A stretch of 64,000 nucleotides of DNA from Terriglobia bacterium (GTDB lineage: Bacteria; Acidobacteriota; Terriglobia; Terriglobales; Acidobacteriaceae). The notes below the pieces were generated by a model. It worked only from the letters and a program-made list of their open reading frames with translations. It ran no database searches and was not told the DNA's origin. Where the stretch lies: the NCBI GenBank assembly GCA_020072815.1, contig JAIQGE010000012.1:124001-188000 (forward strand). The letters are read 5' to 3'. The position numbers and the translations under genes were made by a program. The stretch's first letter is position 1. The number at the start of each line of letters is the position of its first letter. Of this stretch, positions 51,802-61,300 are shown piece after piece.

Positions 51802-52430
51802 CTAAAGCGAGATGCTGATCGCGATCCCCGTCCGGGGATGCCTGCGGTTGAACAGGTAGTATCCGTTGTCCACGTAGGTGACATAGACATCATCGGTGTC
51901 ATACCAGCTGTTGCCCCAGGATAGTGGCCAGGGGTCAACCACGCTGACCCAGTACCCGTTGTATTGGAAGCGGAGAAATCCGCCAACCACTTCGAAGGGG
52001 AGACCGTAAATGCGGAATCCATGGTCCCGTCCAAAGTATCCGCGGAAGCGGTCGTCCGGAATGCGGTAGCCGTTGTAGCCGCCGCGTTGTTGCCAGGTGC
52101 GATGATCAGACGCCCAGCGCTGTGAGCTGTGCTCATGCCATGCGCTCTGCTGGACCCGCTGCTGTTCCTGGGTGCGCTGCGGCCGTGCATTGCCCCGCTG
52201 CTGCGCGTGCTGCTGTTGGTTGTTCTGGCGTTGCTGCTGCTGCTGCGCGCGCGGTTGATTGTTCTGGCGTGGCTGCTGCTGAGCGCGCTGCTGTTGCTTG
52301 TTACGGTTTTGCTGCTGTTGCTGCGCGCGTTGTGGCTGCTGCTGTTGCTGGGCGCGCGGTTGTTCCGTGTTCCGCCGTTGTTGCGGCTGCTGGGCGTGCC
52401 ACTGTACAGCGCGAATGCAATCCAGCCGAT
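51802..52430 (-). pseudogene. Gln-rich secreted protein, 3' part (body), split from its signal peptide
   Basis: The frame from about 52430 to 51802 encodes a long Gln/Arg/Asn-rich stretch (RAQQQQQPQRAQ, QQQRQNNQQQHAQQ). A structured end follows: RGYFGRDHGFRIYGLPFEVV, GGFLRFQYNGYWVSVVDPWP and DVYVTYVDNGYYLFNRRHP. The latter resembles the C-terminal module of DUF6600/RcnB-like exported acidobacterial and proteobacterial proteins. It has no start: at 52430 the sequence changes abruptly to a low-GC segment. The missing N-terminus is recognisable at 52897-52977, with the foreign segment in between. Confidence 0.75.
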
Positions 52431-52854
52431 GGGCTACGTTGAAAAGTCAAATATTTCAGACTTTAGTTGCCCTGTCATTTTATGGGGCATTGACAACAGT
52501 CTTTTCAACTATAACCTGATTCCAGCTGGGCAGGTGTTCGCCACCACCGATCACTGCGGGGCGATCCAAATTCTAGACAAGAGCATTGTCCCGGAATATG
52601 TGCTTTATGCTCTGTGTCTTCTTCGGTCAGAGGAAAGTTTCGACAGGTCATTTCGTTCGTCGTTGACAAATATGAGATTGCTTTCGTTGGCGATCCCAGT
52701 AAAGCAGCACTCCAATGGATTTGACATTACAGCGCAACGAGCAGTTGCCAAGAGATTCACGACTATACAAGAAACCCAACAGCGATTGTCGATTGTAAAG
52801 CGACGTTTAGACGATGTGTTTTCAAGGTATTTGGTGCTTGGTAATTGGCACTAG
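52429..52854 (+). pseudogene. Restriction-modification specificity-domain fragment (type I S-like), inserted
   Basis: About 140 codons read SCPVILWGIDNSLFNYNLIP, AGQVFATTDHCGAIQILDKS, EYVLYALCLLRSEESFDRSF and QETQQRLSIVKRRLDDVFS. This is the C-terminal half-repeat of Methylase_S-type specificity domains, as found in type I S subunits or at the end of type IIG methylases. The N-terminal target-recognition part is absent. GC content is visibly lower than in the flanking genes. It lies inside the Gln-rich protein gene, on the opposite strand. It is therefore a horizontally acquired scrap with no methylase or restriction gene in this window. Confidence 0.65.
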
Positions 52855-52896
52855 CTTTTTTGGGCAGACTGCCGACTTTTTGGGCAAGAGGCACTT

Positions 52897-52977
52897 TTAA
52901 GGCAAAGCCGCGGGAGCAGAGATTCCGAGAAGCACAGCCAGGGACGCTGCGCTCAAGATTCCAATTCGTTTCATCAT
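52897..52977 (-). pseudogene. Signal-peptide end of the split Gln-rich gene
   Basis: From ATG 52977 the frame reads MMKRIGILSAASLAVLLGIS and APAALP, then a stop at 52897. It is a typical signal peptide without a mature protein. It has the orientation and position expected for the missing start of the Gln-rich gene that resumes at 52430. The separation (about 465 bp) equals the inserted restriction-like fragment. Confidence 0.65.
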
Positions 52978-53015
52978 GTTTTCTCCATTACTGCTGGGAC
53001 GCGTACGCCGTGCTC

Positions 53016-54680
53016 CTAGCGCAAGCTTCCTGTCGTCGCGTTGACCTGTTTACCGATGGCCTCACCGGAGACCAGAAGTTCCACTCTGCGGTTCTGCTGC
53101 CGGCCCGCCGAGTTGTCATTGGTGGCCACCGGCAAAGTGTTGCCGAAGCCTTTGGCGGTGACGGCGTTGGTCGCCACGCCTTGCTGCACCAGGTAATCGC
53201 GCACCGAGCCGGCGCGGTTCTCTGAAAGGGTTTGGTTCATCGCGTCGCCGCCGACGTTGTCGGTATAGCCGCCGACTTCAATGTTGAGTCCGGGATAAGC
53301 GAGCAAAATTCCGGCGACCTTCGCCAGCTTCTCTCTCGCGCCCGGTTTCAGTGAATATTTCCCGGTGTCAAACAGGACGTCGGACATGCTGACGATCAGC
53401 CCGCGCGCGCTGTCGCGCGTTTGCAGGACTTGATTCAACTGTTCCGACAACTGCGCACGCATGGCTGCCTTGTCGGCTTCCGACTGCCGCGCGCTCATCT
53501 GCGCCTGCTGCGCGGCCAGGCGGGACTGTTCCGCATCCGCCTGGGCTGCGGAGAGCGCGCTGGCCGATGAAGCCTGGCTGTCCGCCTGATCCGCCTTGGC
53601 CCTTGCCGCCGCCGATTGGGCATCAGCCGCGTCGTTCCGGGCCTTGGCTGCATCCGACTCTGCCTGGGCCTGGCCGGCCTGGGCATTTGCCGTAGCAGAT
53701 TCCGCCCGAGCCGTTGCTCTTTGCGCTTTCGCCGCATCGCGCTCAGCTTGCTCTTTCTGCATCATGGCGTCATTGGCCTGGGCCTGCGTGTTCATTTGCG
53801 CGTCCGAAGAAGCCTGGCGTTCGTTGGCTAGGCGCACTTCGTCCATCTTCTTGACGGCGATTTCCCGCGCATCTTCAGCCGTCTGCACAGCCTCGCGGGA
53901 CACGGCGATCAGCGGCTTCTTGTCAATGTGCTTGCTTGAAGCCATTTCATCGGCCTGGTTCATGAGCTGGACAGCGTGCTGATAACTGCTGGACGCGTAT
54001 TCCTCGGCGCCCTCAGACTGCGCAATGCGCAGAGCGTTGCGGGCTTCAAAGAATTCCAGCGGCAGATTTGCATGCAAGACCACGGGGTCAAACCTGTAGC
54101 CGGTGGGAATGTAGCCTCCCCGATCCATCAGTTCATATTTCGCGTGCACCGTCTCGAAGGTTCCCTTGGTGTCCTCGCGAATGACATTCTCGATCACTAC
54201 CACGTTGCTGGGCTGGCGCACGGCATAGTAAGGTTCCGCGGTAACGATCAGAGCGAAGGCCTGCAGGTCCGTGGTGACGTCCACTTTGCTGCGGTGGTTG
54301 TCGCCCACCAGGATCTCGCCCAGGTTGACGGCGCGGCCTTCGGGCGAAATGGCCCACAGAACGTAGGTCAGATACTCATGGCCGAAAGTCGTAGGCCGCT
54401 GCAGATTGCCAAATTCCACTTCGATTTCGATGTAGCCCTTCTTGCTCTCTACTTTGGCTTGGCCGTTCGCCAGGGGCATCAAGTCGGTGCCGGCAAAATC
54501 CACCTTGGTGGCTCCGCCGCGATGCTTGTAGTTGATTGCATCCACGCTGCGGCTGGTGACGGTGATGCGGAAGACCGGCGTCGGGCTTAGATGTTCGACT
54601 TTCATGGTTTGTGAATTGGTTTGAGCAAATGCGCTCAAACCGAGGACGATTCCGGCTGCGAGCCAAAACTTAGGCTTCAA
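53016..54680 (-). CDS. OmpA-family outer-membrane protein with long Ala-rich coiled coil
   Basis: The best start is TTG 54680 (LKPKFWLAAGIVLGLSAFAQ), with GGAG seven bases upstream; it gives a perfect signal peptide and 554 residues. An N-terminal beta domain (VEHLSPTPVFRITVTSRSVD) of about 190 residues precedes a DUF4398-like helix pair (YASSSYQHAVQLMNQADEMA). A long Ala/Gln/Glu/Lys coiled coil of about 130 residues comes next. The C-terminal OmpA domain has VLFDTGKYSLKPGAREKLAK, LNIEVGGYTDNVGGDAMNQT and LSENRAGSVRDYLVQQGVA, so it binds peptidoglycan. It likely spans the periplasm and links outer membrane and cell wall. Confidence 0.88.
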   Translation of the reverse strand: MKPKFWLAAGIVLGLSAFAQTNSQTMKVEHLSPTPVFRITVTSRSVDAINYKHRGGATKVDFAGTDLMPLANGQAKVESKKGYIEIEVEFGNLQRPTTFGHEYLTYVLWAISPEGRAVNLGEILVGDNHRSKVDVTTDLQAFALIVTAEPYYAVRQPSNVVVIENVIREDTKGTFETVHAKYELMDRGGYIPTGYRFDPVVLHANLPLEFFEARNALRIAQSEGAEEYASSSYQHAVQLMNQADEMASSKHIDKKPLIAVSREAVQTAEDAREIAVKKMDEVRLANERQASSDAQMNTQAQANDAMMQKEQAERDAAKAQRATARAESATANAQAGQAQAESDAAKARNDAADAQSAAARAKADQADSQASSASALSAAQADAEQSRLAAQQAQMSARQSEADKAAMRAQLSEQLNQVLQTRDSARGLIVSMSDVLFDTGKYSLKPGAREKLAKVAGILLAYPGLNIEVGGYTDNVGGDAMNQTLSENRAGSVRDYLVQQGVATNAVTAKGFGNTLPVATNDNSAGRQQNRRVELLVSGEAIGKQVNATTGSLR

Positions 54681-54776
54681 GATATCTCCATAAGGCAGAT
54701 GTACTGCCGTGTTGCATTGCATTCGCGAATGGATGGTGCGTTCAGCCTTCTTGTCGGGCTGTGGTTGGGCCATCTT

Positions 54777-54968
54777 TTACGTTCGTAAGCGGATCCCTGA
54801 AAGCGAGTGAAAGAGTCCAAAGACGTTCAGGAGCCAAAGAACAACGGCGATGATCACAACGCCGTTCAAAATGGACTTGATGTTTTTCTGCATGGGAATG
54901 AAACGATTCACCAGCCACAGAAGGACACCCACTACAATCAGAATCTCCAGCAGTTGAATTAAAGGCAT
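54777..54968 (-). CDS. Thivi_2564-type small membrane protein, copy 1
   Basis: 63 residues from ATG 54968: MPLIQLLEILIVVGVLLWLV, then NRFIPMQKNIKSILNGVVII and AVVLWLLNVFGLFHSLSG. Two membrane segments flank a conserved NRFIPMQ-x-NIKSILNGVV loop. The same protein type occurs again at 56969-57160. It resembles the Thivi_2564 family of small membrane proteins. Function unknown; probably inner membrane. Confidence 0.85.
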   Translation of the reverse strand: MPLIQLLEILIVVGVLLWLVNRFIPMQKNIKSILNGVVIIAVVLWLLNVFGLFHSLSGIRLRT

Positions 54969-55347
54969 AGGTTTGACCTTCCTTGTTTCGCGGCCCAACT
55001 CCTCTCCTTGGAGGAGTTGAAGCCCGGTTTTCGATGTTCAAGAACCTGTGCGGGCGATTCGTGTTGCGCCGGTGAAATTCACGGCAATACCCGCAAAAAA
55101 TGCCAGTGGGACGGATGCGGCCGCTTCGCCGTAACTGGATCCGACCTGAGGCCTAAGGGAATGGGAGCTGCAAGTTCAGCAGTCGCGGCCCAATCTGCAC
55201 ACTCAATAGGTTCAATGATGACAGGCAGGGGGCCTTCACGTCTGAGCCGGATTGCTCACATGTTGCGATTGACGGTGTGGGCTTGTGCGGCAGGAGGGAT
55301 TTAGACCACCGCGATTTCCGTTGCGCCGGAAGCCGCGCAACGGCGTC

Positions 55348-55524
55348 TTAAGCGGCGACATTTATCTCCCGCGGCAGAGAGGATCCCGGCGCCGCTGCGT
55401 GCTCAAATTCCTGTCCGCACTCAACACAGACCTGGTAGGTCCGTTTCTTGATGGTAAATACACGGCTCAGCCGTTTGTGATGACACCCAAAGGCAAACTG
55501 CAACATCCACATCAGTAGATTCAT
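55348..55524 (-). CDS. Small CxxC protein
   Basis: 58 residues from an ATG at 55524 (a longer start at 55548 is possible): MNLLMWMLQFAFGCHHKRLS, then RVFTIKKRTYQVCVECGQEF. The CHH and CVECG pair could bind zinc. CHHKRLSRVFTI-KKRTYQVC is a block I recognise from short acidobacterial proteins, from memory only. The end is Ala/Pro-rich. No neighbour suggests a role. Confidence 0.6.
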   Translation of the reverse strand: MNLLMWMLQFAFGCHHKRLSRVFTIKKRTYQVCVECGQEFEHAAAPGSSLPREINVAA

Positions 55525-55772
55525 AAGGGTCCTTTGTTTCTCTGCCATGGAAAGCGATTTCTCAGCTTCGGAAGCATCGCCACGAAGATTGTTTCAATCG
55601 CAAGCGGAGTCCCGAGACGCTCATTAAGTATCGCCTGCCAGCACGGGCAAGTCTGATCACAATCGCTCACGCCGGTCTTGGAAGCCTGGTCCACTAGTCG
55701 AGCAGCAATGGCGACGCGAACAGTGGTCAAAAGTGACCAGATTCCTGCCCAGTAAACGTTCATGATGTACCC

Positions 55773-55913
55773 ATGAAGGTTACTGAAAAGCAGTCGCTCA
55801 AGGTTCGGTGCCCTACTTGCGGGGCCAAACGGGGCGAGAAGTGTGAGCTCAGTACCGGTCTGCCCAGGACTGAGCCGCATCGGGACCGACGGCTGACCGC
55901 TGCCGAGAAATAA
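55773..55913 (+). CDS. Small CxxC zinc-finger-like protein
   Basis: 46 residues: MKVTEKQSLKVRCPTCGAKR, then GEKCELSTGLPRTEPHRDRR and LTAAEK. The pattern C-x2-C-x7-C plus a later histidine (PHRDRR) fits a minimal zinc-binding fold. CPTCGA-x3-GEKCELS-TG-x-PRT-x-PHRDRR is well conserved in small proteins of Acidobacteria and some actinobacteria, from memory. The composition (Lys/Arg-rich) suggests nucleic-acid contact. Confidence comes from the motif and codon pattern. Confidence 0.65.
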   Translation: MKVTEKQSLKVRCPTCGAKRGEKCELSTGLPRTEPHRDRRLTAAEK

Positions 55914-56092
55914 CTCGCTCCACTAACGCTAAGACTCTTTCTTCCTCAGTGTTAGACCAGCGCAACAGCAGTCCTATGTGTACCGCTTTGTTACTTTTCG
56001 GAATTGCCAGCAGAATCGTGCCGGTAGAGCACACGGGCGACGGAGCCCGATTTATGCCCATCGGTTGTTCTCAGGGACTAGAATAGTAGTAG

Positions 56093-56770
56093 ATGAGTTT
56101 AGCTGTAGTTGCCAAGAAGAGCCGCGAGTTCGATCCCAACACTTTCCTAGCCACCATTGGCGAGGGAAGAAAAAACCTGACAATTTCCAAAAAGCAAGCC
56201 ATCTTCGCCCAGGGAGACGCGGCTGACGCCGTTTTTTATGTCCAGAAGGGCAGGGTCAAGCTCACCGTCGTGTCCAAAGCCGGCAAGGAAGCCACAATCG
56301 GCATGTTGGGTGAGAAGAATTTTTTTGGGGAAGGCTCGCTGGCCGGACAGGCTCTCCGCATGGGATCTGCCATTGCCATGACCGATTGCCATCTTTTACG
56401 GATTGAAAAGAAGGCAATGATGGATGCGCTTCATCGGGAGCACTCCCTTTCCGATTTGTTCGTGGCATATTTGTTGGCGCGCAATGTCCGCTACGAAGAA
56501 GACCTGGTGGACCAGCTGTTCAATTCCAGCGAAAAGAGACTGGCTCGCGTGCTTCTGATGCTGGCCCATTTCGGCAAGGAGGGGGTACCTGAGACCGTGG
56601 TCCCCAAGATCAGCCAGGAGACTCTGGCGGCGATGGTGGGAACGACTCGTTCGCGGGTAAGCTTCTTTATGAACCGGTTCAGGAAGATGGGCTTCATTGA
56701 CTACGCCGGGGGTGAAGACGGCGGGTTACAAGTCCACAGTTCACTGCTCAATGTCGTTCTTCACGATTAG
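56093..56770 (+). CDS. Crp/Fnr-family transcriptional regulator, copy 2
   Basis: 225 residues, the same length as the product of 10698-11375. Shared blocks include RYEEDLVDQLFNSSEKRLAR, HFGKEGVPETVVPKISQETL and VHSSLLNVVLHD; differences concentrate in the first 90 residues. The cNMP-like roll (FAQGDAADAVFYVQKGRVKL, FFGEGSLAGQALRMGSAIAM) and a winged helix (LAAMVGTTRSRVSFFMNRFR) are complete. The FNR cysteine cluster is absent here too. Two such close paralogues 45 kb apart suggest duplication; each may respond to a different signal while sharing target sites, because the recognition helices are nearly the same. Confidence 0.9.
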   Translation: MSLAVVAKKSREFDPNTFLATIGEGRKNLTISKKQAIFAQGDAADAVFYVQKGRVKLTVVSKAGKEATIGMLGEKNFFGEGSLAGQALRMGSAIAMTDCHLLRIEKKAMMDALHREHSLSDLFVAYLLARNVRYEEDLVDQLFNSSEKRLARVLLMLAHFGKEGVPETVVPKISQETLAAMVGTTRSRVSFFMNRFRKMGFIDYAGGEDGGLQVHSSLLNVVLHD

Positions 56771-56968
56771 TCCGCGTCCTCTGCGATCTTCGATACTCGC
56801 ATCAGCCTTGCTGGAAGGTGCTACGCAACCCAATCCATCACTCGCCGCAGCAACTGAAGGAGAGGACTGACGAAAAGATCATACAGAAGGGTTCTAGCGG
56901 GATGGTCCATAAGATTGCCTGCTCGCTGAAAATCGCCGGGCCGAGACCGGCAAGCGGCGGACCAGCCG

Positions 56969-57160
56969 TCAAGTCCGAACGTGCATGTTGGACAGGGCGT
57001 GAAACAGCCCGAAAACATTCAGCAGCCACAAGACCACCGCAATCACCACCACGCCATTCAGAATCGATTTAATTGACGACTGCATGGGGATGAAGCGATT
57101 TACCAGCCACAATAGAACACCTACCACGATGAGAACTTCCAGGACTTGAATGAGGGGCAT
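56969..57160 (-). CDS. Thivi_2564-type small membrane protein, copy 2
   Basis: 63 residues: MPLIQVLEVLIVVGVLLWLV, then NRFIPMQSSIKSILNGVVVI and AVVLWLLNVFGLFHALSN. It differs from the product of 54777-54968 at only about ten positions. Both are on the minus strand, 2.2 kb apart, so they are a recent pair. Two membrane segments with a conserved polar loop. Function unknown. Confidence 0.85.
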   Translation of the reverse strand: MPLIQVLEVLIVVGVLLWLVNRFIPMQSSIKSILNGVVVIAVVLWLLNVFGLFHALSNMHVRT

Positions 57161-57494
57161 TATTTCCTAGCCTTTCGTGTTTCGGGGATCCCCTTCTATG
57201 CGTTCAAGGGTGACACACCGTGTTTGCGTTGAAATCGGTTGAAAAAAACGCCAATCAGCTGGATGTGGTACGCGATGTGACTACGAGTTTTTGGTGTCGC
57301 AAGTTCTGTTGACAAACTCAGGAGACTGAATAATGGCAGACAAAGGCTTTCGTTGCTGAGCAAGATAGCTCATAAATCAAGAGAGCGGGAAACAGTCACA
57401 AACACGAAAAAGCAGCGTTGTGTGCTTTTTTGAACAGGCATTCCCGGCATTGCAGGGGCATAATATCGGGCCGTTTAGAAAGGGCTGGCAAAGC
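57161..57494. other. Intergenic region
   Basis: 334 bp. No supported gene or repeat. It should contain the promoters of the two divergent small genes. Confidence 0.4.
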
Positions 57495-57752
57495 ATGAGC
57501 AGCAGCAGGCAGCAGAAGTCACCCTATGAAGAGGGCTATGCGAATGGCCTGATTGAGGGTTTCGAGCTAGGAGTGCAGCAAGGAACGCGAGATGTGGCGT
57601 TTGAAACTCAGAGACTGCTGGCATTGCTGGGGATCACGCCCGAGCAGCAGAAAACCGCGGTGATGAAGCTTGCTGCCGAGCGGAATGTGGGACGAGGAGC
57701 GAGTTGTGCCACAGAAGCACCTGCGCCCGGCAAATCCGCGTTTCACGCCTAG
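57495..57752 (+). CDS. Small helical hypothetical protein
   Basis: 85 residues from ATG 57495: MSSSRQQKSPYEEGYANGLI, then EGFELGVQQGTRDVAFETQR and LLALLGITPEQQKTAVMKLA. The YEEGYANGLIEGFELGVQQG repeat-like stretch (G-Y/F-x2-G) recalls flexible amphipathic helices of flagellar-type or stress proteins, but I do not recognise a family. No signal peptide. Upstream neighbour is on the opposite strand. The longer frame starting at 57420 lacks a ribosome site. Confidence 0.55.
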   Translation: MSSSRQQKSPYEEGYANGLIEGFELGVQQGTRDVAFETQRLLALLGITPEQQKTAVMKLAAERNVGRGASCATEAPAPGKSAFHA

Positions 57753-58309
57753 GCGCACTCAATGACACTTTCAGTCCACGGCGCGAAGACGGACATGGCA
57801 GGCCACCTTTGCCCGTAGTAATCATGCGATACACGATCAAGATGTCCACCCGACGCTCTGCTGAACTAACAAATGGCGCCTCATCCTGATGTGAGCAGTT
57901 TTGCTCAGATTATTTTCCTAGTTGTCTTCAGAATGATCCTTGGCCCCCGAGCGAAACAGGCGCGGCAGCGGTTGTGTCCAGCGAAGGCCCCGGTTCTCGG
58001 TTCAATCATTCTGTGCTGCGAAGCAACATGAATGCTCTCTGCAACTTTCGCTGTGATTGGGAAACACGCCCCGATTCTTCCTGACGATCGCAAATAATCG
58101 AATCGGAATCCATGTCTGGCCCGTTTCCATCCCAGCACACAAAAGTTCGGGTTGGCCGTACCGATTTGCGTCAGCGGATTGAGCTTTAGGTTACGCCTGG
58201 GCTCGCCCTTGCATCTTAGTTACAGGTCTAATCAGGGTTACAGCTCCAATCGGGCTGCCTGCCCAATGACACAGGTCCGACACTTTCGTTGGGAAAGAGA
58301 GCTGATTCG
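57753..58309. other. Intergenic region before the glucan synthase
   Basis: 557 bp with only unsupported short frames. Likely holds the promoter of the large plus-strand gene; no boxes recognised. Confidence 0.4.
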
Positions 58310-61300
58310 TTGAACCGCCGTCCGAGACACGGAAATTTGCACCAAATCGGGACTCTGCTGCGCAAAAGCTTGTGGGAGACAAGGCCTAACGCGGAAGAAG
58401 CCCCCCTGCGCTCAGAGTTGTTCAGCAGAGAGCAGATGAAGCAGCATGGCAGGGTCCTGGCAGCCTCGCACCACGTTGCCCTGGAACCCGCACCGGACCA
58501 GCTCTTATCGAGATTAGCGGACAACGAAAAAGTCCTAACCGAAACCTGTCACCTTCTGACCAGGGCGATAGAAGAGAACCGGCGTATCGCGCCGGCCGGC
58601 GAATGGCTGCTCGATAATTTCTACCTGATCGAACAACAAATCCGGACCGCCAAGAGACATTTGCCTAAAGGGTACAGCCGGGTACTCCCGCGGCTGCTGG
58701 ACGGCCATTCAGCGGGGTTGCCTCGTGTATATGACTTGGCCCTGGAAGCCATTTCTCACAGCGACGCCCGAGTCGATCTGGAAAGCCTCAGCGGGTTCGT
58801 GGCCTCTTACCAGACGATCACGGCCCTCAACCTAGGCGAGTTGTGGGCCATTCCCATCATGCTGCGGCTGGCTCTCATTGAGAATCTTAGACGCGTGGCT
58901 GCGGCGATTGCGGCTGACAGGCTCGACCGCAACCTCGCCGACAGTTGGGCTGATAAGCTGACGGGAGTTGCAGAAAAAGACCCCAAAAACCTGATTCTCG
59001 TAGTCGCAGATATGGCGCGGTCGCGTCCTCCTATGGCAAGTTCGTTCATTGCCGAGTTGGCGCGACGCCTGCAGGGACAAGGTCCAGCATTGGGATTGCC
59101 GCTTACCTGGATTGAGCAACAGCTCTCGGAATCCGGACTGACGATTGAGCAATTGGTGCGGTCAGAGAACCAGCAGCAAGCCACGGACCAGGTTTCCATC
59201 AGCAACAGCATTGCCAGTCTCAGGTTCCTGGATGCGACGGACTGGCGCGAGTTTGTTGAGTCCATGAGCGCTGTTGAGAGCACCCTGCGCGAGGATCCCC
59301 AGGGTGTGTACGGCAAAATGAGTTTTGCCACACGCGACCGCTACCGCCACGTCGTCGAAAAGATCGCGCGGAAAAGTGACTTATCAGAAGTCGAGGTGGC
59401 TGGCAAAGCCGTTCAACTGGCCATCGAAAGCTGGAAGAACAAAGAAGACCGGGCCGGACATGTTGGCTTTTATTTAATCGCGGAAGGGCGAGCGACTCTG
59501 GAACGCGCGGTCGCCATGCGCCGGTCCACTTTGCGATCTTTGCGACTGGCGGGTCGGCGGCACTCTTTGCTGCTGTATTCGGGAACACTTCTTGCAGCCA
59601 CCGCCCTCTTAACCAAAACTCTAAGCGTAAGAGCGCACGCTCATGGCGTGCGGGGCGCAAGGTTGGCGGCCTTCACCATTCTCGCACTGAGCGTTGTCAG
59701 CCAGTTTGCGGTCACCGTGTTCAACTGGCTGCTGACCAAGCTGACCAAGCCGCGCCTGTTGCCGCGGATGGACTTCTCTCACGGAATCCCTCCGGAGTTA
59801 CGCACTCTCGTTGTGGTGCCCAGCATGTTCACGACCGCGGAAGGCGTTGCCGACCTGGTGGAAGCGTTGGAAGTCCGCTTTCTAGCCAACCGCCTTGACC
59901 ATATGCACTTCTGTCTGTTGTCGGATTTTCGTGATGCCGATGCGGAGAATATTCCGGAAGACTCCCCTCTCCTGGATCTCGCCGAGGCAAAGATCGCAGA
60001 GCTGAATGAGAAGTACAGCAGCCAGGGCGTTGATATCTTCTTCCTGCTCCATCGCCCGCGGCGCTGGAACGCAACCGAGCGGATGTGGATGGGCCACGAG
60101 CGCAAGCGAGGCAAGCTCGAAGACTTGAACGCATTCCTGCGCGGCCATCCAGGAGACCGCTTCTTGCGCATCGCCGGGAGAACGGCCATTCTGCGAAGCG
60201 TCCGGTATGTGATCACGCTTGATACGGACACACAGTTGCCGCGCGACACCGTTTGGCAGCTGGTGGGGGCCATGGCGCATCCTCTCAACCAGCCGGTTTA
60301 CGACGGCACAAAACGACGCGTTACCCAGGGCTACGGCATCCTGCAACCGCGCGTTGCCGTGAGTCTCCCAGGCGTCAACCGGTCGCGCTACACCCGGCTC
60401 TGGGGCGGTGAACCAGGCATTGATCCCTACACGCGCGCAGTGTCTGACGTTTACCAGGATTTGTTCGGCGAAGGGTCCTTCATTGGCAAAGGGATTTATG
60501 AAGTTGATGTCTTCGAGCAGGCGCTGGGCAGCCGCTTTCCGGAAAATCGGATCCTCAGCCATGACCTGATTGAAGGTTGTTATGCGAGGTCCGCTCTCCT
60601 CAGCGACGTGCAGCTCTACGAAGACTATCCGCCAACCTATGAAGGTGACGTAGCCCGGCGTCATCGTTGGATTCGAGGCGACTGGCAGATCGCCCGCTGG
60701 ATCCTGCCGCGCGTGCCTGGCCCAAAGGGCGAGGCAGTGCCAAATCCGCTGTCGTTTCTCTCCCGCTTGAAAATTGCTGACAATCTTCGCCGCAGCCTGA
60801 CGCCAGCATCACTGGTTCTCCTGCTGCTGTTGATTTGGCTGCGACTTGCGCCGGCCGGCGCGTGGACCCTGGCGGTCCTTGCGATGCTCTTTGTTCCCAT
60901 TGCTCTCGCCTTTGGCTTCGACCTGTTTCAGAAACCAAGAGACGTGGCCGCCAGGCAGCACTTTCCGGAAGCGCTGCGGTCTTTCGGACGGCAATTGGCC
61001 CAGGAGTTGACTGCGTTTGCCTGCTTGCCCTACGAAGCTCTCTACAGCCTTGATGCAATTCTCCGGGCGACGTGGCGGATGCTTTTCTCCCATCGACGGC
61101 TCCTGGAGTGGAATCCGTCAAGCGAGCATAAACATCAGAGCCAATCCGGCCTGGCTGAATCTTACGGGCGTATGTGGTTTGCTCCTGCCTTTGCAGTTGC
61201 CTGCCTGATTGGCGTGGGCCTGCTGAAGCCGTCAAGCCTAAGCATAGCCGCTCCGATATTGCTGGTTTGGCTGGCAGCCCCCGCGGTTACTTGGTGGATT

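Noticed and set aside
52129-52854. Long plus-strand frame covering the Leu-rich stretch and the restriction-like segment
   Set aside because: Its first half is only the antisense of the Gln-rich repeats (CAG codons read as CTG leucines). Only the part after about 52430 resembles a protein.
55521-55880. 119-codon minus-strand frame near the small zinc-finger genes
   Set aside because: It overlaps the better-supported 46-residue plus-strand gene and shows no family features.
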